Source: Oscillospiraceae bacterium
GTDB lineage: Bacteria; Bacillota; Clostridia; Oscillospirales; Ruminococcaceae
Length of the DNA stretch: 12,466 bases
Direction of reading: 5' to 3'
NCBI GenBank assembly: GCA_017828835.1
Contig: JAGAEK010000087.1
Coordinates: forward strand, 1-12,466
The translations under genes were made by a program, and so were the position numbers. Below are positions 1 through 4,875 of the stretch, piece by piece (within the stretch, counting starts at the first letter, position 1; each line of letters opens with the position of its first letter). Under the pieces are notes generated by a model, which did not search any database, had not been told where the DNA came from, and was given only the letters and a program-made list of their open reading frames with translations.

Positions 1-205
1 CACGCAGCTAATATCCATTATTATTCGTTTACCTTAGCTTCCTAAAAATTACTTGCTAACGTATTCTTTTTCAAAACTCTTGTGAATTTTCTTATAGGGT
101 CTCTTTCGTCGTTGTTCAATTTTCAAGGTCCTTCTGCTCCCGCAAAAAAACTTTCCCGGTCCTCTGCCTTTTCAGCTGCTTCCTTCTTCCTGCCTCTTCG
201 CGACA
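1..205 (-). other. Probable rRNA operon leader (pre-rRNA 5' region)
   Basis: No convincing protein gene lies here; the 82-294 plus-strand reading frame has no ribosome site. Read leftward, the stretch starts just after a strong promoter and carries ACCTTGAAAATTGAACAA (minus strand, about 129-112). This matches the boxA-like element (TTGAAAACTGAACAA type) that Firmicutes place in front of 16S genes and in the 16S-23S spacer for antitermination. A 6-bp inverted repeat (6-11 with 34-39) lies near the edge. The mature rRNA would begin beyond position 1, so whether it is 16S or 23S cannot be told. A contig break at a repeated rRNA operon would explain the edge. Confidence 0.6.
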
Positions 206-213
206 GCTCTATT

Positions 214-243
214 ATCTTATCACACCTCTTCTACCATTGTCAA
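214..243 (-). promoter_or_regulatory. Leftward rRNA-type promoter
   Basis: On the minus strand a consensus -35 TTGACA (243-238) is followed after 18 bases by TAAGAT (219-214), placing the start near 206. It drives the boxA-bearing leader and not a protein gene. The match to SigA consensus is seen directly; the rRNA assignment rests on the leader downstream. Confidence 0.65.
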
Positions 244-341
244 CACCTTTTTTTACTTTTTTGCATAATTTTTTACTTTATTTTTACTATTTGACAACTC
301 AGCTTTTCCCAGCGTTTGATTTTTGTTTTTTACCTATATTA

Positions 342-370
342 TTGACAATATTTTTGCTTTGCGTTACTAT
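342..370 (+). promoter_or_regulatory. Promoter of the DUF3795-like gene
   Basis: TTGACA (342-347), a 17-base spacer and TACTAT (365-370) give a near-consensus SigA promoter. The expected start is near 377, only about 25 bases before the start codon. The gene therefore has a short leader with its ribosome site at 386-393 (AAAAGGAG). This promoter is divergent from the leftward rRNA-type promoter. Confidence 0.75.
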
Positions 371-402
371 TTGCATATGACTATAAAAAGGAGTGCGCTG
401 TC

Positions 403-717
403 ATGTCGGCTTTATGCGGAGCAAAATGCTCGGAATGCGGTTTCAAAAAACAATGTAAAGGTTGTTTTGAAACCTGCGGAAACCCCTTCGGCGGAAAATG
501 TGTTGCCGCGGAATACATTAAGATCGGAGGTAAAGCAAATTTTGAGGACTTCAAAGCGCAACTTATCGACGAATTCAACGCCTTGCATATCGAAGGTATG
601 CCGAAACTGACGAGTCTCAATTCGCTTTGCGGATTTTACGTGAACCTCGAATACTCCCTTCCAAACGGCCAAAAAGTAAAACTTTTGAATGACAACCGCG
701 TTTATCTCGGAAATTAG
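403..717 (+). CDS. Cys-rich DUF3795-like protein, cut short by in-frame TAG
   Basis: Function is unknown; the family assignment is from memory of the pattern. The start at 403 has AAAAGGAG nine bases upstream and a strong promoter. The 104-residue product opens with a dense cysteine cluster (C5, C9, C12, C18, C21, C25, C33), typical of a metal- or cluster-binding N terminus in DUF3795-type clostridial proteins. A 'SLNSLCGFYVNLEYSLPNGQ' stretch then leads into a beta-rich C-terminal half. The frame stops at TAG 715-717 right after 'YLGN', but the same frame continues for 44 more sensible codons to TGA 850-852. By my recollection of homologues, a glutamine is expected at this point (CAG to TAG is one change). 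The 104-residue form is therefore probably truncated, unless TAG is read through or is a sequence error. Confidence 0.7.
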   Translation: MSALCGAKCSECGFKKQCKGCFETCGNPFGGKCVAAEYIKIGGKANFEDFKAQLIDEFNALHIEGMPKLTSLNSLCGFYVNLEYSLPNGQKVKLLNDNRVYLGN

Positions 718-852
718 CTTCCTTCCGAGTTCGACACGCCCGGAGCTTCAGAACGCTGTTTCGGTGTCATTGCCGATACGGATTTTCTACTTGTTTGTAC
801 TTACGGCGAAAACGGCACGGATCCCGAACTTGTTATATTCAAGCACAGATGA
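718..852 (+). pseudogene. C-terminal remainder of the DUF3795-like gene after TAG
   Basis: Continuing the 403 frame past TAG gives 44 codons ending at TGA 850-852. The translation includes 'SERCFGVIADTDFLLVC' and 'YGENGTDPELVIFKHR', which looks like a genuine conserved protein end and not random sequence. It contains no ribosome site or sensible start codon of its own. The bidirectional terminator begins 12 bases after the TGA, where the end of the full gene would be expected. It is therefore the natural 3' part of the gene, separated only by the TAG; no frameshift or second stop is present. Confidence 0.7.
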
Positions 853-863
853 GCTCAAAAAAA

Positions 864-897
864 GACGGCAGACAAAAGTTCTGCCGTCCGATTTTTT
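864..897. terminator. Bidirectional terminator between DUF3795 gene and cysK
   Basis: A perfect 9-bp stem GACGGCAGA / TCTGCCGTC (864-872 with 880-888) has a 7-base loop. It is followed rightward by six T (892-897), and on the minus strand by a seven-T run (from 855-863). It can end both the rightward DUF3795 transcript and the leftward metY-cysK transcript. Confidence 0.9.
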
Positions 898-901
898 ATC
901 C

Positions 902-1834
902 TCAATCCGCAAATAATGCCGTTGAAAGATATCTGTCTCCCGTATCGGGAAGAAGCACTACGATCGTTTTCCCCTCGTTTTCCGGACGCTTTGCAAGTTT
1001 GATCGCCGCAAACGTTGCCGCACCCGAGGAAATACCGACCAAAACACCCTCGTTCTTTCCGATCTCCTTACCCGTCGCAAACGCGTCCTCGTTTGAAACG
1101 GGAATTATCTCATCGTATATCTTCGTATTAAGTACGTCGGGAACGAATCCGGCGCCTATCCCCTGTATCTTATGCGGACCCGGAACACCGGTCGAAAGTA
1201 CGGCGCTCGTCGCGGGCTCAACGGCAACTACCTTTACCTTCGGATCTTTCGATTTCAGATATTCTCCGACGCCGGTCACGGTCCCGCCCGTTCCGACACC
1301 TGCTACGAAAAAGTCGACCTTTCCGTCGGTATCTTCCCAAATTTCGGGACCCGTATGCTCACGGTGAGCGGTCGGATTGGCGGGATTCACAAATTGCCCC
1401 GGAATAAAGCTGTCAGGTATCTCTTTCGCAAGCTCGTTCGCCTTTTCGATCGCCCCCTTCATTCCTTTTACTCCCTCGGTGAGTACGATCTCGGCACCGT
1501 ACGCCTTTATCAGCTGACGGCGCTCGACCGACATCGTTTCCGGCATCGTCAGAATAAGACGATAGCCTCTCGCCGCGGCTACCGAAGCAAGACCGATACC
1601 GGTATTGCCCGAGGTCGGCTCTATTATGACCGATCCCTTTTTGAGTTTTCCGGACGCTTCCGCTTCATCTATCATTGCTTTCGCGATCCTGTCCTTCACC
1701 GACCCCGCCGGATTGAAATATTCAAGCTTTGCCAAGATTTTCGCTTTGAGGTCGTATTTCTTTTCAATATGTGTGAGTTCGAGAAGCGGTGTTTTACCTA
1801 TAAGTTGATCCGCAGACGTGTATATATTAGACAT
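902..1834 (-). CDS. cysK: Cysteine synthase (O-acetylserine sulfhydrylase)
   Basis: A cytoplasmic PLP enzyme that makes L-cysteine and acetate from O-acetylserine and sulfide. The 310 residues match the usual family length. The PLP lysine is K47 in 'NPAGSVKDR'. The substrate/PLP-binding loop TSGNTG is at 74-79, the phosphate-binding GTGGT at 181-185, and 'GISSGAA' near 268-273 supplies the serine facing the pyridine nitrogen. The start at 1834 has AGAAAGGAA just upstream. The gene follows metY by 37 bases, so the two form one leftward operon closed by the terminator at 864-888. In Bacillus, CysK also partners the Rrf2 regulator CymR; an Rrf2 gene sits just upstream of this operon, but whether the proteins interact here is inference. 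Confidence 0.96.
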   Translation of the reverse strand: MSNIYTSADQLIGKTPLLELTHIEKKYDLKAKILAKLEYFNPAGSVKDRIAKAMIDEAEASGKLKKGSVIIEPTSGNTGIGLASVAAARGYRLILTMPETMSVERRQLIKAYGAEIVLTEGVKGMKGAIEKANELAKEIPDSFIPGQFVNPANPTAHREHTGPEIWEDTDGKVDFFVAGVGTGGTVTGVGEYLKSKDPKVKVVAVEPATSAVLSTGVPGPHKIQGIGAGFVPDVLNTKIYDEIIPVSNEDAFATGKEIGKNEGVLVGISSGAATFAAIKLAKRPENEGKTIVVLLPDTGDRYLSTALFAD

Positions 1835-1871
1835 AACAATTATTCCTTTCTGTTTTCATTTTTTCAGCAGT

Positions 1872-3155
1872 TTATTTTATAGCTTCGAATCCTTGCGCAA
1901 GGTCGGCGATGATATCGTCGATATGCTCTGTACCTATGGAAAGACGGACTGTCGTCGGAGTTATTCCGGACGCGAGCAGCTCTTTCTCGTCAAGCTGGCT
2001 GTGAGTAGTGGACGCCGGATGTATGACCAGCGACTTTACGTCCGCAACGTTCGCAAGCAGCGAAAACAGCTTGAGACTTTCGGTGAATTTTCTCGCGTCT
2101 TCCGCCGTTCCCTTTACCTCAAAGGTAAATATAGACGCCGCGCCTTTCGGGAAGTATTCGTCGTAAAGTTCTTTCTCTCTTCCCGCCGCCAAAGACGGAT
2201 GGTTGACTTTTGCTACCTGAGGATGATTTTTCAAAAAGTCTACGACTTTCAGCGCGTTTTCAACGTGGCGCTCCACTCGAAGCGACAAAGTTTCAAGTCC
2301 CTGTAAAAGCAGAAATGAATTAAACGGCGAAATCGTCGCTCCCTGGTCGCGCAATAGCGTCGTCCTGATTTTTATGATATAAGCAAGATTGCCTACCGCT
2401 TCTGTGAAAACGACTCCGTGGTAAGACGGGTTCGGCTTTGAAAGTCCCGGAAATTTATCATTCTGAGCCCAATCGAATTTTCCCGCGTCTACTATAACTC
2501 CACCCATTACCGTTCCGTGACCGCCGATAAACTTCGTCGCCGAATGTACGACTACGTCCGCGCCGTATTCTATCGGACGGAGCAAAAACGGCGTCGCAAA
2601 AGTGTTGTCCACTATAAACGGTATTCCGTGCTTATGGGCGATATCCGCGATCGCTTTCAGATCTATCACGTTCGAATTCGGGTTGCCGAGCGTTTCGGCA
2701 TAAAGCAGTTTAGTGTTCGGACGGATCGCTTTTTCAAAATTTTTCGGATCCGACGGGTCGACGAACGTTGTCTCAAGCCCTTGCTCACGAAGAGTGTTCG
2801 CGAGAAGATTATGCGTACCGCCGTAAACGTTGACGGAAGATACGACGTGATCCCCGACCGTTGCGATATTTTGTATGGCGTAAGTGATAGCGGCGGATCC
2901 CGTCGCCACCGAAAGCGCCGCAACGCCTCCCTCAAGCGCCGCTATGCGCTTTTCAAACACATCGGAAGTCGGGTTCATAAGGCGTGTGTAAATATTGCCG
3001 CCTTCGGTAAGTCCGAAACGTCCCGCCGCCTGCGCGGAATCTTTGAATACGTAAGATGTCGTTGCGTAAATCGGCACCGCTCTCGCGTCCGTCGCGGGAT
3101 CCGGAGTTTCCTGCCCCGCGTGAATTTGTACTGTTTCAAATTTATAATTGCTCAT
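1872..3155 (-). CDS. metY: O-acetylhomoserine sulfhydrylase (MetY-type)
   Basis: A PLP enzyme of the Cys/Met metabolism family that converts O-acetylhomoserine and sulfide to homocysteine, giving direct sulfhydrylation for methionine synthesis. The N-terminal 'FETVQIHAGQ', 'YTRLMNPTSDVFEKRIAALEGG', 'VDNTFATPF' (Asp for the PLP nitrogen) and 'HSATKFIGGHG' (PLP lysine, about residue 208) are hallmarks of this branch, as is the length of about 427. I prefer the ATG at 3155 over the in-frame ATG at 3164: the ribosome site AAAGGA (3172-3167) lies 11 bases before 3155 but only 2 before 3164. It is the first full gene of the operon with cysK, behind a leader of about 140 bases holding a short upstream ORF. 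Stop is TAA. Confidence 0.94.
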   Translation of the reverse strand: MSNYKFETVQIHAGQETPDPATDARAVPIYATTSYVFKDSAQAAGRFGLTEGGNIYTRLMNPTSDVFEKRIAALEGGVAALSVATGSAAITYAIQNIATVGDHVVSSVNVYGGTHNLLANTLREQGLETTFVDPSDPKNFEKAIRPNTKLLYAETLGNPNSNVIDLKAIADIAHKHGIPFIVDNTFATPFLLRPIEYGADVVVHSATKFIGGHGTVMGGVIVDAGKFDWAQNDKFPGLSKPNPSYHGVVFTEAVGNLAYIIKIRTTLLRDQGATISPFNSFLLLQGLETLSLRVERHVENALKVVDFLKNHPQVAKVNHPSLAAGREKELYDEYFPKGAASIFTFEVKGTAEDARKFTESLKLFSLLANVADVKSLVIHPASTTHSQLDEKELLASGITPTTVRLSIGTEHIDDIIADLAQGFEAIK

Positions 3156-3178
3156 TTTCTTCATTTTCCTTTCAGTTC

Positions 3179-3221
3179 AATGTATTTCTCGCTTTGCTTC
3201 GATATCCTTCAACAATACATT
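3179..3221 (-). repeat. Inverted repeat in the metY leader overlapping uORF end
   Basis: A perfect 8-bp inverted repeat reads AATGTATT (minus strand 3221-3214) and AATACATT (3186-3179), with a 27-base loop. The first arm covers the Met-Tyr codons and the first base of the Cys codon of the upstream ORF. The second arm ends 6 bases before the metY ribosome site. A ribosome stalled at the end of the upstream ORF would prevent the stem. The A/T-rich stem is modest, so its role is inference. Confidence 0.45.
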
Positions 3222-3271
3222 CGACCGAAACGAAAATTGGCACGAACGAGGCGTTCAAAATAATTTTTCAT
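3209..3271 (-). CDS. Candidate 20-residue leader peptide upstream of metY
   Basis: Inside the metY leader an ATG at 3271 starts a 20-codon frame: MKNYFERLVR then ANFRFGRMYC, then TGA. GGGAGG (3287-3282) lies 10 bases upstream, a better ribosome site than that of metY itself. The peptide is basic (one Lys, four Arg, one Glu) and ends Tyr-Cys. The stop is 53 bases before the preferred metY start. Its place, between a consensus promoter and a cysteine/methionine operon, suggests a regulatory leader peptide. I do not recognise it as a named family. A GAGGC/GCCTC pairing could also mask its own ribosome site. Confidence 0.55.
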   Translation of the reverse strand: MKNYFERLVRANFRFGRMYC

Positions 3272-3307
3272 TGTCCGGGTGCCTCCCTTTCTCTTTACGT
3301 TGAGCCC

Positions 3308-3336
3308 ATTATAATACGTATTACCTACTTTGTCAA
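3308..3336 (-). promoter_or_regulatory. Promoter of the metY-cysK operon
   Basis: On the minus strand a perfect TTGACA (3336-3331), a 17-base spacer and a perfect TATAAT (3313-3308) form a full-consensus SigA promoter starting near 3301. Such a strong promoter is usually held down by a repressor, in line with the inverted repeat across the -35. Confidence 0.85.
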
Positions 3337-3347
3337 TAGGTTTTGTA
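3323..3347. promoter_or_regulatory. Operator-like repeat over the metY -35 box
   Basis: ACCTA (3323-3327) and TAGGT (3337-3341) form an inverted repeat centred on the metY -35 element. The right half extends into ATAGGTTTTGTA (3336-3347), a 12-mer found again exactly in the Rrf2 gene's promoter (3867-3878). Position and sharing suggest binding by the neighbouring Rrf2 protein; binding itself is inference. Confidence 0.5.
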
Positions 3348-3356
3348 AGAATTTTT

Positions 3357-3391
3357 AAAAAATTTTTCGGGAGGCCTTTTTTTGCCTCCCG
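3357..3391 (-). terminator. Terminator of the Rrf2 gene
   Basis: An 8-bp stem CGGGAGGC / GCCTCCCG (3368-3375 with 3384-3391) has an 8-base loop. Read leftward it is followed by AAAAATTTTTT (3367-3357). It lies nine bases past the Rrf2 stop and upstream of the metY promoter, so the regulator and the sulfur operon are separate transcripts. Confidence 0.85.
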
Positions 3392-3399
3392 TTTATCCG

Positions 3400-3831
3400 T
3401 CAAATACTGTAATTTATGCTTGTTTTTTCCTGTCTGTCCAATATATCCTGCAACGTTATACCGTCAAGATATTCCGTCTGTACCTTCTGCAAACCTTCCC
3501 AGACGAAAAGCGTTGCACACTCGGAACATCTCGGACAGGTGTTGATTTTGCCTTCAAGACATGCGACCGGTGCGAGACTTCCTTCCATTGTCCGCAGTAT
3601 CTCGCCCACAGTATAGTCTTTCGGTTCTTTTACCAATCGGTATCCTCCCGCGAATCCGCGCGACGTCTGCAGTAAATAATTGCGATTCAATATGGGTATT
3701 ATCTGTTCAAGATATTTTTTCGAAATGTCCTGGCGCTGAGCGATATCTTTCAGCGATACGAAACCTTCGCCCTGATGCTGTGCCAGATCCACCATCATCC
3801 GAAGCGCATATCTTCCTCTCGTCGAGATCAT
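3400..3831 (-). CDS. Rrf2-family transcriptional regulator (CymR/IscR-like)
   Basis: A winged-helix DNA-binding regulator of the Rrf2 family. The start at ATG 3831 gives 'MISTRGRYALRMMVDLA', the classic family opening, with AGCAGG eight bases upstream; the GTG at 3840 would add three residues. 'ISKKYLEQIIPIL' is the recognition-helix region and 'GFAGGYRL' the wing. From residue 91 come C91, C99, C102 and C105. IscR-type members use three such cysteines for an iron-sulfur cluster; Bacillus CymR lacks them. Length is 143, normal for the family. It sits directly upstream of metY-cysK in the same direction, with its own promoter and terminator. Control of cysteine/sulfur genes is the likely role; Fe-S cluster control is the alternative. 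Confidence 0.9.
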   Translation of the reverse strand: MISTRGRYALRMMVDLAQHQGEGFVSLKDIAQRQDISKKYLEQIIPILNRNYLLQTSRGFAGGYRLVKEPKDYTVGEILRTMEGSLAPVACLEGKINTCPRCSECATLFVWEGLQKVQTEYLDGITLQDILDRQEKTSINYSI

Positions 3832-3858
3832 ATCATACACCTGCTCTTTCCGCTCTCC

Positions 3859-3887
3859 ATTATACCATAGGTTTTGTAGGTTTTAAA
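3859..3887 (-). promoter_or_regulatory. Promoter of the Rrf2 gene
   Basis: On the minus strand a perfect TATAAT (3864-3859) sits 17 bases after TTTAAA (3887-3882), a weak -35. The expected start is near 3852, giving a leader of about 20 bases. Confidence 0.6.
3867..3884. promoter_or_regulatory. Operator-like direct repeat in the Rrf2 promoter
   Basis: Two direct copies of TAGGTTTT (3868-3875 and 3877-3884) fill the spacer between -35 and -10. The first is part of ATAGGTTTTGTA (3867-3878), identical to 3336-3347 upstream of metY. This fits autoregulation by the encoded Rrf2 protein, which is inferred, not shown. Confidence 0.5.
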
Positions 3888-3926
3888 GAGCCGAAACGTA
3901 AATTTTTCTCAAAACGGCAGTTTCCA

Positions 3927-4712
3927 TCATTTGAAATATTTGACTAATATACGGTTTCCGATGATAAACGCCGCCGAAATACTGCCACTGCCTATAAAAC
4001 CCCATAAGTTTTCTCCCAAACTTGAAAGAGCTCCGATCCCCGCAAAAATTCCGAAAACCATCATCCACGCAGCGGCTCCGCTGACCGGCAGCTCTGCGTC
4101 GCAGCCCGAAGCTACGTTTGTGTGAAGCGTTTTGAAAAATAAATGGATTTTTCTGTATCCGCATATATTAAACACGAACTCGACCACCACAATCAACAGA
4201 AAGATTATACCTACCACCCAACTGAGCACTAATACATTATATTGTATTAACGCATCGCCCAGATTTGCAGCGCCGAAAGTTTCCAATATTTTCAGAAAAG
4301 TGCTGTTTATAACCGTCGGATAAGCGATAAAAAGCAAAGAGATGAGCGCGCAACATCCCAAAATGACATAACGGATCACATATTGGGCAAAAATCGTACC
4401 GCTGATACAGCGCAGATGACGCGCATCGGCAACGCCCTTTCTTCCCTGCGAGTAAAGCAGCCACATGAAAATAGTCAATAAAATGTGTATGACGCTAAAT
4501 GTGAACAGCGTTCCCACCGATACAAGTATACACGCCGCCAAAAACATTCCGCTGCCAATAGCCGACAGCGTTTTTTGATAAAGCGGCGTAACGATCGGCT
4601 GAGAATCATACGCGGCGGTCGGCAGGTACTCGCGCTCATCTGTCTTATGCCCGCAATCCGAGCAAAATTTGGCGCCGTACGGAAGCTGAGATCCGCAGTA
4701 TTTACAATTCAT
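3927..4712 (-). CDS. Zinc-ribbon multi-pass membrane protein, unknown function
   Basis: I do not recognise a specific family beyond a generic N-terminal zinc ribbon. ATG 4712 has AAAGGAG nine bases upstream; an in-frame TTG at 4721 overlaps that site and is rejected. The 261-residue protein begins 'MNCKYCGSQLPYGAKFCSDC', a C-x2-C-x10-C-x2-C ribbon (C3, C6, C17, C20), followed by a polar linker to about residue 45. Hydrophobic spans lie near 50-70, 72-88, 108-130, 160-184, 213-231 and 236-252, so about six membrane helices. The ribbon should lie in the cytoplasm. It is divergent from the glycosidase gene and has its own promoter. No clear terminator was seen before the Rrf2 gene, so readthrough into that gene is possible. 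Confidence 0.8.
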   Translation of the reverse strand: MNCKYCGSQLPYGAKFCSDCGHKTDEREYLPTAAYDSQPIVTPLYQKTLSAIGSGMFLAACILVSVGTLFTFSVIHILLTIFMWLLYSQGRKGVADARHLRCISGTIFAQYVIRYVILGCCALISLLFIAYPTVINSTFLKILETFGAANLGDALIQYNVLVLSWVVGIIFLLIVVVEFVFNICGYRKIHLFFKTLHTNVASGCDAELPVSGAAAWMMVFGIFAGIGALSSLGENLWGFIGSGSISAAFIIGNRILVKYFK

Positions 4713-4742
4713 AATTAACAACTCCTTTTATCTCGTATCTAT

Positions 4743-4771
4743 AATATATCACGTTTATACAGTAATTTCAA
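4743..4771 (-). promoter_or_regulatory. Promoter of the zinc-ribbon membrane protein gene
   Basis: On the minus strand TTGAAA (4771-4766), a 17-base spacer and TATATT (4748-4743) lie about 30 bases before the start codon region. Confidence 0.6.
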
Positions 4772-4803
4772 ACTTATTTTTTCTTATCGGCATCGCTCTT
4801 ATC

Positions 4804-4832
4804 TTGATTTTCTTGCGGCGTTTTACTATAAT
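4804..4832 (+). promoter_or_regulatory. Promoter of the GH127 gene
   Basis: TTGATT (4804-4809), a 17-base spacer and perfect TATAAT (4827-4832) place the start near 4839, about 37 bases before the preferred ATG. This also argues against an upstream start at 4804, which would lie in the -35 box. Confidence 0.7.
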
Positions 4833-4875
4833 ATATTCAAGTTTATACCACCGAATTTTGAAAGGCGGAAGATTT

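Noticed and set aside
82..294. A 70-codon plus-strand frame in the left intergenic region
   Set aside because: It begins with a non-ATG start, has no ribosome site and low-complexity Phe/Ser content, and overlaps the leftward rRNA-type promoter and leader.
332..347. ACCTAT just upstream of the DUF3795 gene -35, resembling the metY operator half-site
   Set aside because: Only six bases match, with different spacing and no second half; too weak to claim as an Rrf2 site.
1172..1882. Long plus-strand frames opposite cysK and metY (also 1818-2306 and 2517-3263)
   Set aside because: Arg-rich low-likelihood translations without ribosome sites, fully opposite strongly supported enzymes.
3165..3300. 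T-box or SAM riboswitch in the metY leader
   Set aside because: No T-box motif (AGGGTGGNACCGCG-like) and no SAM-box core were found; the leader is better described by the short ORF and inverted repeat.
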